A stretch of 64,000 nt of DNA from a gamma proteobacterium endosymbiont of Lamellibrachia anaximandri (GTDB lineage: Bacteria; Pseudomonadota; Gammaproteobacteria; Chromatiales; Chromatiaceae). The stretch spans positions 62,001 to 126,000 of the forward strand of contig JAESPD010000001.1 of the NCBI GenBank assembly GCA_016756855.1. The letters are read 5' to 3'. Of the stretch, positions 35,630 through 46,123 are shown in pieces. The first letter of the stretch is position 1. Each line of letters opens with the position of its first letter. The notes under the pieces were generated by a model that was not told the origin of the DNA, searched no databases, and saw nothing but the letters and a program-made list of their open reading frames with translations. A program made the position numbers and the translations under genes.

Positions 35630-35640
35630 TGTAGTGTAAC

Positions 35641-35727
35641 GTAGGATGCTGGTGAGCTTGCGAACCGCATCTTTCGAGGCGGACAAAGACATGGATGATG
35701 CGGTTCGCAAGCTCACCAGCATCCTAC
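35641..35727. repeat. Inverted repeat with 31-bp perfect arms (GTAGGATGCTGGTGAGCTTGCGAACCGCATC), REP-like family 2
   Basis: Arms 35641-35671 and 35697-35727, exact reverse complements, 25-nt loop. Confidence 0.95.
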
Positions 35728-35750
35728 ACGATTTAGTTTTTGAGAAAGCC

Positions 35751-36419
35751 ATGCAACCGCTGTTCAGTCAACTGCCGGGCCGACACGAGCGGCACCTGAT
35801 GCGCAAGCACGAAAATCCCCTGTTTTCCGAGAGTGAGCGTTCACTAACCCCAGGAACCCTGGAAGAGGCGCAAAAACTCGATCATGAGGAGCTGGTGGCC
35901 TATATTGGCGACCTGCGCAAACTGGTGGGTGAAGCCATAGCTCTGGGGCCTCATGAGCAGAGCGACGTGATACTCAGCCTTAAAGAGCGCCTGGACAAAT
36001 CCTACGAAACGGCCTGTGGTCTGGCCGATAATCAGTCGGACAACAAAGCGGCGATCAAAAAGTTGATCTCGGTGATCATGCAGACGGTTTGGAAAGGCGC
36101 GGGCAATGACACGTTGGCGCGCCAGGAGCTGGAGCAGGAGGAAGAGGCCCGCAAGTTGCATTACGAGGTGTTGGAGTATCCCCTGGTTGCCGACCTCCTG
36201 TCACCGGATTCAGTGATCAGGGAAGATGAGTTGATCGCCGTGCTGCTCAGCGAGGAACGGGATGATTTCGAAGCGGCGGTGACCCTCTTCGATCCCGTAC
36301 ACATCGAGAGTCTCTGCGCCCAGGGTAAAGTTTTGTTGCAAGCGAGGGAAGCCGAGAGCAGCGAAATGCCGGATGCCAGGAGTCGCCTGAGGGAACTGGA
36401 GACCCTGCTGCAAGCGTAG
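35751..36419 (+). CDS. Hypothetical protein
   Basis: Starting at MQPLFSQLPGRHERHLMRKHENPLFSESERSLTPG; the upstream part of the ORF track is the inverted repeat. Confidence 0.65.
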   Translation: MQPLFSQLPGRHERHLMRKHENPLFSESERSLTPGTLEEAQKLDHEELVAYIGDLRKLVGEAIALGPHEQSDVILSLKERLDKSYETACGLADNQSDNKAAIKKLISVIMQTVWKGAGNDTLARQELEQEEEARKLHYEVLEYPLVADLLSPDSVIREDELIAVLLSEERDDFEAAVTLFDPVHIESLCAQGKVLLQAREAESSEMPDARSRLRELETLLQA

Positions 36420-36487
36420 GCCTGATCAAGCGCAGCGGATCGGGCGTCACTTGGGTTGCCGGCTCCGCTGTGCTTGAGCCAGCCTAC
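36416..36487. repeat. REP/BIME-like repeat family 1 (paired hairpins)
   Basis: gtaggcctgatcaagcgcagcggatcgggc...gttgccggctccgctgtgcttgagccagcctac; TAG is the stop codon of the upstream ORF. Confidence 0.85.
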
Positions 36488-38604
36488 GAAACCTCGACCG
36501 CAAAAACCGGTCTTTCATCTGCCAGCAGATCATCCGCTGGTTTGCCGATGAAGTAACCCTGGGCGAAATCGACGCCGAGGTCATTGACCCTTTCAAATAC
36601 GGCACGTGAGTGGACAAACTCCGCCACCGTGTTTTTGATACCAATCTCCCTGGCAACATCCACGATCGCCTTGACCAACAGTTGCGCCTCACGGTCGCTA
36701 TCGAGATGTCTGATCAGGGATGCATCGATCTTGAGCTGATCCACTTCCAGTTCCAGGATGTGTTTGAAAGAGGAGTAACCGGCGCCGAAGTCATCAATGG
36801 CGAGATGGCAGCCATGCGATCTGGCCTGGCTGAGGAAGGATTTCAGGGCGTCATAATCGGCCACCTCTTCGCTTTCGAGCAGTTCGATGGTCATGCGTTT
36901 TCCCAAGTCAGGATCGCTGCTCAGGCGGTCGAAGAGATACTCTCGAATTTCAGGATCGAGGATATCCTCCACGGCGAGATTAACCGAAAAAGTGTAGTGG
37001 CTCGATTGAAACCGATCGAGGCACTTCTCCAGCATGATGCGGCTGAGTGCGGAGTAGATGCGGCTCTCCTTGGCGACCTGCATGAAGGCGAAGGGGGTGA
37101 GTAGCTGTCCCTCCTCATCCTGGATGCGCATCAGACACTCATAGTGTTCAACCCGCTTGCTCACATTGTTATAGAGTGGCTGGAAAAAAGGTTTGACGGC
37201 GTTTCGTCTAACCGCATTTTTCAGCAGACGGGTGATGCGCTGGTTTGTGGCGACCTTCTCTTCGATACCCAGTGACGCATCATATCGAAGCGCCTTGTTG
37301 CGTTGTTTCTTGGTTTGTTGCAGCGCCATGTTGGCTCTCTCCAACAAGGGGGGGGCACTTGCCACGCCTGCCCGAATACTGATCTGAACCTCATGTCCGT
37401 GGATGTCGAAACTGTTTCGCTCGACGAAGTTGATCAGATCTTGCGCGAGTTTCAGCGGGTCCTCCAGAGTTTCATGCGTGGAGATGAGCACGCCAAAGTC
37501 GTCGGCGCCGAATCGAAAAAGGTGGCTGTCGGGTCGAGTATGCAACAGAGTTTTCAGCTGCCTGGATAGCTGGATAAGGATCTCGTCGCCGCCCGCTGTC
37601 CCATAGAAGTCATTGATGTGTTTGAAACCGTCAATATTGAGCATTATCAGCGTCGGCTGGTCGGTTGGTTTTTTCTGCGTGGCCTCGAACGCAAACCGGT
37701 TGGGTAGCTGCGTCAGTGTATCGGTGGCCGCGCTGGCCTCCAGTTTTCGATGCAGGGCGATGAGCTTTTTGTGCTCTCTGTCGGTGCCCACAAGGAGAAA
37801 GATGATAACGAAAATGGAGAGAATAAAGCCGAAGCCCAGTAGGGTTGAGATACGATTTATCTGGTCTGCTTTGTTGAGGCTCATCCCCAGGAAGAGGTGT
37901 TTTGCCTGGTGCAAGGTAGCTCGTGTGTCGACCTCCAGTGCCGCCTGCAGGGTATCGCTGTAGAGGCCGAGATACTTCAGGAATATCTTGGCATGGGATA
38001 GGAATACCTGGTTAAAGCGTGCCTGGGCGTCATCGTCAAAATGGTACTCCTGAAGTTTATCCACACCTTGACGCAACTCTGTAAGGAAGTCCTTGTCCAG
38101 GCTGCGAGAGGCAAGGAATACAGCAGAGGTGATGCGAGAGAGCTCATTGAAATATTGCCCGTCACTCTGCTCAAAAAGGTTGAGATAGCGGGCAGTAAGA
38201 GAGGGAATATGGGTGGTGGAGTTTTGTATCAATGAGTTGATGGTGGCAAAACGTAGAATCAACTCCTCTTTTTCTGCCAGTTTGACTTCATACTGCCCGA
38301 ACCCGGCAAGAGTTTCAGCGAATACCGGATCCTGTAGATAGGCGTTCTCCCGAATCTCTGCAATGCGTTTGCGGATCTTACGAAGCTGGCTGTGACTATG
38401 GTCAAAATTGTAATAGATGAAGAAAGAGGCCTTGAGCAGATGGAGATCCAACTGCTCTTCCAGTCGTTCGATGTCACCTATGGTGTCATAGACAGTGGAG
38501 TGGAGCTGCAGCAGACGGCTGGTTTGGGAATCGGTATAGAAGAAGAGAGCGCCGACGAAGAACGCGGCAAGGACAGCAGCATAGATATTACCTGTGACAG
38601 TCAT
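36484..38604 (-). CDS. GGDEF/EAL-domain signalling protein (degenerate GGDEF)
   Basis: Two TM segments; TDTLTQLPNRFAFEATQ; GGDEF position reads FGADDF; EAL part VEHYECLMRIQDEEG, AIDDFGAGYSSFKHI. Confidence 0.92.
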   Translation of the reverse strand: MTVTGNIYAAVLAAFFVGALFFYTDSQTSRLLQLHSTVYDTIGDIERLEEQLDLHLLKASFFIYYNFDHSHSQLRKIRKRIAEIRENAYLQDPVFAETLAGFGQYEVKLAEKEELILRFATINSLIQNSTTHIPSLTARYLNLFEQSDGQYFNELSRITSAVFLASRSLDKDFLTELRQGVDKLQEYHFDDDAQARFNQVFLSHAKIFLKYLGLYSDTLQAALEVDTRATLHQAKHLFLGMSLNKADQINRISTLLGFGFILSIFVIIFLLVGTDREHKKLIALHRKLEASAATDTLTQLPNRFAFEATQKKPTDQPTLIMLNIDGFKHINDFYGTAGGDEILIQLSRQLKTLLHTRPDSHLFRFGADDFGVLISTHETLEDPLKLAQDLINFVERNSFDIHGHEVQISIRAGVASAPPLLERANMALQQTKKQRNKALRYDASLGIEEKVATNQRITRLLKNAVRRNAVKPFFQPLYNNVSKRVEHYECLMRIQDEEGQLLTPFAFMQVAKESRIYSALSRIMLEKCLDRFQSSHYTFSVNLAVEDILDPEIREYLFDRLSSDPDLGKRMTIELLESEEVADYDALKSFLSQARSHGCHLAIDDFGAGYSSFKHILELEVDQLKIDASLIRHLDSDREAQLLVKAIVDVAREIGIKNTVAEFVHSRAVFERVNDLGVDFAQGYFIGKPADDLLADERPVFAVEVS

Positions 38605-39584
38605 GGTGTATCGAGGATGGCCGGCATATCGCCAGTCAAAGTATTGAGAAAGGCCATCAACAGGGTGATCTGATCCTCCGACAACTCAAAACCAAGATTG
38701 TGGAAGGCCATCTTTTTCAATACTTTGTTCAGGGTGGCCGCACTGCCGTCGTGCAGGTAGGGGCTCGTTAGTGCAATATTTCGCAGGCTGGGCACCTTGT
38801 AACGGTTCTTGTCGAACGGGTCGCCGGTGCGTTGATGCAGGTCACCCTGGTCCTTGCGCCACTCAACTGGAATGACGGCGCCCAGATATTGATAAGAGTT
38901 GCCGCCGATATTGATGCCGTTGTGACAGGCGGCGCAGCCGATCTTTTTGAACAGCCGGTATCCGTCCAGCGCGGCTTTATCCAGTTCAAGCTCACCCCGC
39001 AGATAGCGGTCGAATTTGGCGTTGGGGGTGTAGAGTGCCTTTTCGAATTCTGCAATGGCATCCGCCATATCGTCTATCTCGACGCGGGATTTTCCGTAGA
39101 TGCTTTTAAACTGGCGGGGATATTCCGGGTGCAGATTGAGACGCCGGTCCACCTCCTCCAGTGTCAGCCCCATCTCTACAGGGTTGTGCAGAGGGCCGGA
39201 GACCTGAGAGGCCAGGTTGTCGGCACGGCCGTTCCAGAACTGACGAAAGTTGAAATAGGAGTTGAAAACCGTCGGTGAATTCATCTTTCCCGGCCGGTTG
39301 AAGATCCCTTCGGAAACGGTACGGTAGTCCGCGCCACCGGCCTCAGGATCATGGCAAGTGGCACAAGAGACTGTCTGGTCTTGTGACAGAATGGGATCGA
39401 AAAAGAGCTTTTTTCCTAATGCAGCCTTCTGTTTGTCATACTCAACATGCTGTGGAATGGGTTGAATCGGCTCAATGGCAAATATCGTTGATCCAGGCAA
39501 CAGGGATCCCCCGAGCAGGATGAATAATCTCCACGGGCATTTCAGGCGTTTGATGTTTGCCGGGTCAGTATGTGATTTGGACAT
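38601..39584 (-). CDS. Diheme cytochrome c peroxidase family protein
   Basis: Two CxxCH motifs (CATCHD, CAACHN); GKKLFFDPILSQDQTVSCATCHDP. Confidence 0.9.
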   Translation of the reverse strand: MSKSHTDPANIKRLKCPWRLFILLGGSLLPGSTIFAIEPIQPIPQHVEYDKQKAALGKKLFFDPILSQDQTVSCATCHDPEAGGADYRTVSEGIFNRPGKMNSPTVFNSYFNFRQFWNGRADNLASQVSGPLHNPVEMGLTLEEVDRRLNLHPEYPRQFKSIYGKSRVEIDDMADAIAEFEKALYTPNAKFDRYLRGELELDKAALDGYRLFKKIGCAACHNGINIGGNSYQYLGAVIPVEWRKDQGDLHQRTGDPFDKNRYKVPSLRNIALTSPYLHDGSAATLNKVLKKMAFHNLGFELSEDQITLLMAFLNTLTGDMPAILDTP

Positions 39585-39621
39585 GCGTTATTTTTCCACA
39601 GCGGGTGCAGGGCTGGGCAAC

Positions 39622-42600
39622 CTATAACAGGATTCGTTCAATACCACCGCTTTGTATTTTGTGCTGAAAGTCGTCATACCATGAGTCACCTTGTAAGCGG
39701 CGTACAGCCTCTACCACGATATATTCAACATTGAGCCCGGTCTCATCACTATAGCGGCTGAGGCCCTGCTGGCAGGCGGGGCAGGCAGTCAGCATTTTTA
39801 CGTTATATTCCCCTTCTTTGGACAGCAGCGCTTTGCCTTTGTGCAACTCCGCAGATTTACGAAAACGCAGTTGGGTCGCGATATCGGGCCGACTGGTCCC
39901 CAGTGTGCCGGCTTCGCCGCAACAGCGGTCTGAAAGCAGAACCTCCTTGCCGGTCAGTGCCGAAGCTACAGTTACCGGGTTGTAGGTCTTCATCGGGCTG
40001 TGGCAGGGATCGTGATATAGATAGTTTGTCGGCTGATCTCCAGTCAACTTAACCCCTTTTTCCATGAGGTATTCATGGATGTCGAGCAGGCGGCAACCGG
40101 GAAAGATTTTTTCAAACTGATACTGCAACAGCTGATCCATGCAGGTGCCGCAGGAGAGAATTACCGTCTTGATGTCCATGTAGTTAAGGGTGTTGGCAAT
40201 TCGATGGAACAGCACCCGGTTTTCGGTGGTGATGGCCTGTCCTTTTTCGGTCAGGCCAGCGGCATTTTGCGGATAGCCACAGCAGAGGTAACCCGGAGGC
40301 AGTACCGTTTGGGTACCGAGCTCGTAGAGCATCGCCAGAGTGGCCATGCCGATCTCACTGTAGAGACGTTCTGAGCCGCAGCCGGGAAAGTAGAAGACTG
40401 CATCGCTCTCCTCAGTGACTTTTGCGGGGTCACTCAAGATCGGGATAGTGGTCTTATCTTCCAGATTCAAGGCGGCACGCAAGGTCTGTGTCTGTAGCTT
40501 GACCCGGATTGGGCGGCTGACCAGCTCTATTGCCAGTGTGCGGGGGGAGGGTTTGCCGGTGGAGCTGGGGGGCAGCCTGTCGGCTTTGCCCAGCAGGCCA
40601 AAATTGCCTGCAAGCCGGTGTCCGAGACTGAGCCCCTTGAAACCCCACTCAGCCATGCCTTTACGCATCCAACGGATGGTGCGGGGGTCGGAGATATTGA
40701 GGAAGGTCATCGCGGCCTGGGCACCAAGATTGCGTTTTTTCTGCCCCTTATCCACCAGTATCTTACGAATCCGGGTGGTGACATCACCAAAGTCGATGTT
40801 GACCGGGCAGGGTTTTTCGCATTTGTGACAGACGGTGCAGTGGTCCGCAATGTCGTTCATCTCGCCGAGATGCTGCAGGGAGACGCCGCGGCGGGTCTGC
40901 TCCTCGTAGAGGAAGGCCTCGATGATCAGTCCTGTGCCGAGAATTTTATTGCGGGGCGAGTAGAGCAGGTTGGCACGGGGGATATGAGTCATGCAGACCG
41001 GTTTGCATTTGCCGCAGCGCAGGCAGTGCTTGATCTCATCGTTGAGGGCGCCGAGTTCACTCGCCTCCAGGATGATGGCTTCCTGTTCCAGCAGGCGCAG
41101 GGATGGCGTGTAGGCATTCTCCAGGTTGGCGTCTGCGGCGAGCTTGCCGCGGTTGAACCATCCTTGGGGGTCGACCTGTTTTTTATAGGTCGCAAAGGCA
41201 TCGAGTTTGTCAGTTTCGAGATACTGCAGTTTGGTCAGGCCTATGCCGTGTTCGCCGGAGATGGCGCCGCCCAGTGAGGTGGCCAGTTCCATGATGCGTT
41301 CGACGATGCGGTCGGCTTGGTGCAGCATCTCATAGTCATCGGAATGAACGGGGATATTGGTGTGGACGTTTCCGTCACCGGCGTGCATGTGCAGGGCAAC
41401 GAATAGGCGGGAGCCTCGAATGTCTTGATGGATCTCCCGCAGGGCGTGGCGCAACGGACGCATATCCTGGCCGGTAAATATCTCGTCGAGACGGCTGGCG
41501 ATGTCCCGCCGATAGGAGATCAGCAGGTCGCGGCGCAACAGCAGATCGATGATCCGGTCCCCTGCACGAAGATGCTCCTTCTCGTCGCCGCTGAGCAGCT
41601 GGGCATGTTCTGCCGCTGGGGCATCCAGTTGTGCCAGGATCAATTCCCAGCGCCCCCGCGCCTGTTTCACGGCCTGATGGGCGAGGCCGACCTTGTCCTG
41701 CAGGATCTTGTGGCTCTCTGCGCTCGGCTCGTTTTCGTCGGCCAACAGCCGCTTACCACAATCATGCTCCAGACACTCAAGCACTGCGTCAGCGATGTGA
41801 ATCTTATTGCCGACCGACTCTTCGATATTGATCCGCTCCACGTCCCGGCTGTAGTCCGCCAGCCGATCCAGGGGGATCACCACATCCTCGTTGATCTTGA
41901 ACGCGTTGGTGTGGGCGGAGATGGCGGCTGTACGTGCCCGGTCCACCCAGAAACTGCGACGGGCCTCGGGACTGACGGCAATGAAGCCCTCCGCATCCCG
42001 GGCGTTGGCAAGCCGCACCACTTCGGCTGCAGCCTCTTCCACCGCTGTTTCGTCGTCACTGGCGATGTCTGCGAGCAGCACCATCTTGGGACGTTCCCGG
42101 CGGGGTGCCTTAGTGGAGTACTTGACTGCCTTGAGGTAACGCTCGTCAAGATGCTCCAGCCCAACCAGCAGCACATCGGGCTGCTGGTCGAGATAATCCT
42201 TGATCTCGACGATGGCAGGCACCGCCCGGCCAATGTCGCTGCCGAAGAATTCGAGACAGAGGGTGCGCGCCTGCTCCGGCATGCGGTGCAGTATGAAACG
42301 GGCGGAGGTGATCAGGCCATCACAGCCCTCTTTCTGTACCCCCGGCAGGCCGGAGAGGAACTTGTCGGTGACATCCTTGCCGAGTCCCGCCTTGCGGAAC
42401 ATCGAGCCGGGAATCTCCAGGATCTCAGGATCGGCGGTGAGAGGGTTGTGGTCGGCGTCGAAACGGGAGATACGGAAGCGCACCTGTGGTTGCTCGTGGA
42501 TCTTGCCCAGATTGTGTTCGAGGCGTTCGACCTCCAGCCACTCGCCATCGGGGGTGACCATGCGCCAGCTGGCCAGATTGTCGAGGGTGGTGCCCCAGAG

Positions 42601-43470
42601 TACGGCCTTTTTGCCGCCGGCATTCATGGCAATATTGCCGCCGATAGTGGAGGCGTCCTGGGAGGTGGGATCGACGGCGAAGGCGAGGCCGTCCGCCTCC
42701 GCCAGCTCCGAGACCCGGCGCGTGACAACTCCGGCACCGGTGGCGATGGTGGGTACCTCGCCGTTTACACCGGGCAGTGAGAGGGTCTCTATGATGCCTA
42801 GCTGCTCTAGTTTTTCGGTATTGATCACCGCACAGTGGGGGTCGAGGGGCACTGCACTGCCGGTGTAGCCGGTGCCGCCGCCACGGGGAATGAGGGTCAG
42901 GCCTGAGTTTATACAGGCGCGCACGATTGGGGCGACCTCCTCTTCCGTATCGGGGGTGATGACCACAAAGGGGATCTCGACGCGCCAGTCGGTGGCGTCG
43001 GTAGCGTGAGCGACCCGTGCCAGGCCACTAAAATCAATATTGTCCTTGCGGGTCAGGCCGATCAGGTTGCGTTGGGTCCTGCGGCGCAGTTCGATTTGCT
43101 GTTCGAACTGACTGGCGAAGGCGCTGACGGCACTGCGTGCGGCCTCCAGCAGCTTAAGAGCTTGAGCATTGTCATTGGCCCGCGACTCAAACTGATCGAG
43201 CCGATGGGCCAATGCGTTTATCAGTGCCCGGCGGCGTTCCGGGTTCTGCAGCAGGTCGTCCTGCAGATAGGGGTTGCGGGTGATAACCCACATATCCCCA
43301 AGCACCTCGAACAGCATACGGGCGGAGCGCCCGGTGCGGCGAGAGCCTCGCAGTGCCTCGATGGTGCGCCACATCTCTTCGCCGAGAAAACGGATAACGA
43401 TCTCACGATCCGAAAAGGAGGTGTAGTTATAGGGGATCTCGCGAATACGCTGCACTGGCTGTTCGTTCAT
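39622..43470 (-). CDS. DUF3683-type FAD-binding / (4Fe-4S) fusion oxidoreductase (GlcD-like plus GlpC-like)
   Basis: FAD-binding [29 protein letters not shown] and [12 protein letters not shown] ferredoxin motifs; C-terminal cysteine-rich CCG-type segments. Confidence 0.9.
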   Translation of the reverse strand: MNEQPVQRIREIPYNYTSFSDREIVIRFLGEEMWRTIEALRGSRRTGRSARMLFEVLGDMWVITRNPYLQDDLLQNPERRRALINALAHRLDQFESRANDNAQALKLLEAARSAVSAFASQFEQQIELRRRTQRNLIGLTRKDNIDFSGLARVAHATDATDWRVEIPFVVITPDTEEEVAPIVRACINSGLTLIPRGGGTGYTGSAVPLDPHCAVINTEKLEQLGIIETLSLPGVNGEVPTIATGAGVVTRRVSELAEADGLAFAVDPTSQDASTIGGNIAMNAGGKKAVLWGTTLDNLASWRMVTPDGEWLEVERLEHNLGKIHEQPQVRFRISRFDADHNPLTADPEILEIPGSMFRKAGLGKDVTDKFLSGLPGVQKEGCDGLITSARFILHRMPEQARTLCLEFFGSDIGRAVPAIVEIKDYLDQQPDVLLVGLEHLDERYLKAVKYSTKAPRRERPKMVLLADIASDDETAVEEAAAEVVRLANARDAEGFIAVSPEARRSFWVDRARTAAISAHTNAFKINEDVVIPLDRLADYSRDVERINIEESVGNKIHIADAVLECLEHDCGKRLLADENEPSAESHKILQDKVGLAHQAVKQARGRWELILAQLDAPAAEHAQLLSGDEKEHLRAGDRIIDLLLRRDLLISYRRDIASRLDEIFTGQDMRPLRHALREIHQDIRGSRLFVALHMHAGDGNVHTNIPVHSDDYEMLHQADRIVERIMELATSLGGAISGEHGIGLTKLQYLETDKLDAFATYKKQVDPQGWFNRGKLAADANLENAYTPSLRLLEQEAIILEASELGALNDEIKHCLRCGKCKPVCMTHIPRANLLYSPRNKILGTGLIIEAFLYEEQTRRGVSLQHLGEMNDIADHCTVCHKCEKPCPVNIDFGDVTTRIRKILVDKGQKKRNLGAQAAMTFLNISDPRTIRWMRKGMAEWGFKGLSLGHRLAGNFGLLGKADRLPPSSTGKPSPRTLAIELVSRPIRVKLQTQTLRAALNLEDKTTIPILSDPAKVTEESDAVFYFPGCGSERLYSEIGMATLAMLYELGTQTVLPPGYLCCGYPQNAAGLTEKGQAITTENRVLFHRIANTLNYMDIKTVILSCGTCMDQLLQYQFEKIFPGCRLLDIHEYLMEKGVKLTGDQPTNYLYHDPCHSPMKTYNPVTVASALTGKEVLLSDRCCGEAGTLGTSRPDIATQLRFRKSAELHKGKALLSKEGEYNVKMLTACPACQQGLSRYSDETGLNVEYIVVEAVRRLQGDSWYDDFQHKIQSGGIERILL

Positions 43471-43706
43471 CAGGCTGCCGGTTGGGATAAAAAAAGACCT
43501 CGCAAGCATCAATCTCTTCGAGGGAATGGCCTATTGTAGCCCAATTCAAAAGGGGGAGGCTTTGAGGGTTCTCAAGCAGATTCAGAGGTTATTCAAAGAC
43601 GCAAAAGGTAGCAAGTGAAACGAGCAGAAAATTTCGTTGAGGGGCAGGAAATTCTGCCCCCTGGATGTCGAATCCTTGGGGGAGGGAAAGCGTTTACCGT
43701 TACCGA

Positions 43707-44030
43707 TCAGGGGAAGTCGGCGTGGACTTCGTGATCCTCGAGAATACGTTCAATGTTGCAGGCGATATTGAAGTTGCCCTCATCCGATGGATAGCTTCGT
43801 ATGACGCATGCTTCGGCGGATAGCGGCGGCGTGATAGTCTTTCCCGGCATGATCTCCACTGCAAGCTGGGTGCCTGGTTCGAGTGATTGGTCAGACTCCA
43901 GCAGTATGCCGGTGCTGCTCAGATTTTTGACCATTGCAGCGGAGACAGTCTTACCTCCAGCGATGCGGAAACGGGCCGGGCATTCGATGTTCATGCGCAG
44001 AAAGTCACGCTTTTCGGCATAGTCATTCAT
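43707..44030 (-). CDS. PilZ domain-containing protein
   Basis: KRDFLRMNIECPARFRI...VKNLSSTGILLESDQSLEPGTQLAVEI. Confidence 0.85.
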   Translation of the reverse strand: MNDYAEKRDFLRMNIECPARFRIAGGKTVSAAMVKNLSSTGILLESDQSLEPGTQLAVEIMPGKTITPPLSAEACVIRSYPSDEGNFNIACNIERILEDHEVHADFP

Positions 44031-44268
44031 CCGCTCTACTCCTCATGTCTGTGATGATCGATTTGGAGAAATTGCAATTCGACAATTTTCCGACATTCTC
44101 GATTGAGGATAAATGTAGCAGCCTTTACAGATAACGAAAGTGCTCTTTCTGCCCAGAGAGGCATTTTGTTCCTGGGTTTTTGTTATAGAGTCTATTTCTG
44201 CTAACAGCGTCTTCAAGCGGAACCGTTCTGAACGGGGTAAACTTAACGCGTCTGTTTCCGAAACAGAC

Positions 44269-44298
44269 GTAGGCCCGATCAAGCTTGCGGATCGGGCA
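44269..44298. repeat. REP-like family 1 repeat (single hairpin)
   Basis: gtaggcccgatcaagcttgcggatcgggca. Confidence 0.75.
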
Positions 44299-44341
44299 AT
44301 CAGCTAACCGTTTCGCGCAGAATTTTGAAAGGGCCCTGGTC

Positions 44342-44806
44342 ATGATGAAATGCCTATTGTTTTGTTTGCTGTTATTGCCGGTTTTATCGGTGGCAAATGC
44401 GGAAACTGTCTATCGCTCGGTGGATGAGTCAGGGCAGGTGACCTATTCCGACACGCCGGGAAAGGGCCGGTCGGATGTGGTAAAGATGCCGTCCGGGCCA
44501 TCCACGGCGTCAAAACAGGAGGCGCAGGTACGGGAGAAAGCGATCAGGAATGCAGCCGACAAGGCTGGGCGTCAGCGGCAGTCGCTCAATCAGCAGCGTG
44601 CTGCCAATGTCAGTGAGGCTGAACAGGCTTTGCAGGCGGCCGAGGCCAGGTTGGACGATGCGAAGATCCTGCGGGATGAGGATCGTCAATCCACGGCTGG
44701 TGGAGGCCGTCGCATCCGCCCCGAATATTTCGAACGCATCAAGCAGGAAGAGGCAGCGGTGGAGGCGGCCCGGAAAAAACTGCAACAGGCACGCAACGGA
44801 CGTTGA
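44342..44806 (+). CDS. DUF4124 domain-containing protein
   Basis: MMKCLLFCLLLLPVLSVANAETVYRSVDESGQVTYSDTPGKG. Confidence 0.85.
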   Translation: MMKCLLFCLLLLPVLSVANAETVYRSVDESGQVTYSDTPGKGRSDVVKMPSGPSTASKQEAQVREKAIRNAADKAGRQRQSLNQQRAANVSEAEQALQAAEARLDDAKILRDEDRQSTAGGGRRIRPEYFERIKQEEAAVEAARKKLQQARNGR

Positions 44807-46017
44807 TGGAGATCTACCTGGTCGGCGGCGCGTTGCGTGACAGACTGCTCGGACTGCCGGTGATGGAACGGGACTATGTGGTAGTGGGCGCCACCCCGCA
44901 GATGATGCTCGAACGGGGCTTCAAACAGGTGGGGAAGGATTTCCCCGTTTTTCTCCATCCTCAGACCAGTGAAGAGTATGCGCTGGCCCGTACCCTGAGA
45001 AATCCAGTTTCAGGTAGCCGTTTTCCTGAACCCCATGCCGACCCGGATGTCACCTTGAAAGAGGATCTGGCGCGTCGTGATCTCACTATCAATGCGATAG
45101 CCGAGAGTGAAGCGGGCGAGATTTTCGACCCTTTTCAGGGGCGTCGTGATCTGCAGGCAAAGTGCTTGCGGCATGTCTCCCCGGCTTTCAGTGAAGATCC
45201 CGTCCGGGTCTTGCGGGTCGCCCGTTTCATGGCGAAATACGATGATCTCGGGTTTCAGATCGCAGCCGAGACCTTGTCTCTGATGCGGGAGATCAGCGCG
45301 TCCGGCTCCCTTGAAACTGTGGCGCCGGAACGGGTTTGGCAGGAGCTGGAGAAATCACTGCTGCTGCCGAATCCCATCCCTTTTATTGAAACCCTGCGGC
45401 AGTGTGGCGCCCTTGCCGCGTTATTCCCTGAGCTCGATTGTCTTTGGGGTGTGCCGCAGCCGCCCAAATGGCATCCCGAGATCGATACCGGTCTGCATAC
45501 GCTGATGGCCCTGGCGATGGCGGCCCGTCTCTCTGATGATCCCCTGGTGCGTTTTGCTGCGTTGACCCACGATCTTGGCAAGGGGAACACATCGGCGGAG
45601 ATACTGCCCAGCCACCACGGGCATGAAGGGCGCGGCGCACGCATCATCCGAATATTGTGCGAGCGGCTCAGAGTGCCGACCCATTACCGCCTTCTTGCTG
45701 AGCGTTGTGCAACCTACCATGGGCACATCCACCGTCTGGATGATTTGAGGCCTGGCACGGTATTGAAGGTACTGGAGGGGCTGGACGCCTTTCGCCAGCC
45801 GGAGAATGTGGCGCGTTTTCTGCTGGTCTGCGAGGCGGATTATCGTGGACGTGGCGGGTTTGAGGCGCGGCCCTATCCCCAAGCGTCGCGTTTCAACGAC
45901 CTGTTTCACGCAGCGACACAGATCGATAAAGGGGCGTTGAAGCGCATGAAGCCGGGTAAGGCGGTGGGAGAGGCGATCCGGGTATTGCGGCTGGAGGCGA
46001 TCAAGGCTGTGATCTAG
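44806..46017 (+). CDS. cca: CCA tRNA nucleotidyltransferase (multifunctional)
   Basis: MEIYLVGGALRDRLLGLPVMERDYVVVG; HD domain FAALTHDLGKGNT. Confidence 0.97.
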   Translation: MEIYLVGGALRDRLLGLPVMERDYVVVGATPQMMLERGFKQVGKDFPVFLHPQTSEEYALARTLRNPVSGSRFPEPHADPDVTLKEDLARRDLTINAIAESEAGEIFDPFQGRRDLQAKCLRHVSPAFSEDPVRVLRVARFMAKYDDLGFQIAAETLSLMREISASGSLETVAPERVWQELEKSLLLPNPIPFIETLRQCGALAALFPELDCLWGVPQPPKWHPEIDTGLHTLMALAMAARLSDDPLVRFAALTHDLGKGNTSAEILPSHHGHEGRGARIIRILCERLRVPTHYRLLAERCATYHGHIHRLDDLRPGTVLKVLEGLDAFRQPENVARFLLVCEADYRGRGGFEARPYPQASRFNDLFHAATQIDKGALKRMKPGKAVGEAIRVLRLEAIKAVI

Positions 46018-46101
46018 GCTGGTTCAAGCGTAGCGGAACTGCCAAACCATACATTCAGTCGACCCGGCAGTGCCCGATCCGCTACGCTTGATCGGGCCTA
46101 C
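46015..46101. repeat. REP/BIME-like repeat family 1 (paired hairpins)
   Basis: taggctggttcaagcgtagcggaact...gcccgatccgctacgcttgatcgggcctac; TAG is the cca stop codon. Confidence 0.85.
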
Positions 46102-46123
46102 ATTGGGATCAGTTCTCAGAGAA

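Noticed and set aside
35646-35750. N-terminal extension MLVSLRTASFEADKDMDDAVRKLTSILHD of the 35646-36419 ORF
   Set aside because: Encoded by the perfect inverted repeat; the start at 35751 is more plausible.
36603-36612. CACGTG inside the GGDEF/EAL gene as possible parS
   Set aside because: Flanks (GGCACGTGAG) do not match TGTTNCACGTGNAACA.
41425-42780. 451-aa plus-strand ORF
   Set aside because: Antisense to the DUF3683-type oxidoreductase, which has clear motifs; low-complexity shadow-frame composition.
43641-43660. GGGGCAGGAAATTCTGCCCC hairpin as a terminator
   Set aside because: No T-tract on either strand; function unclear.
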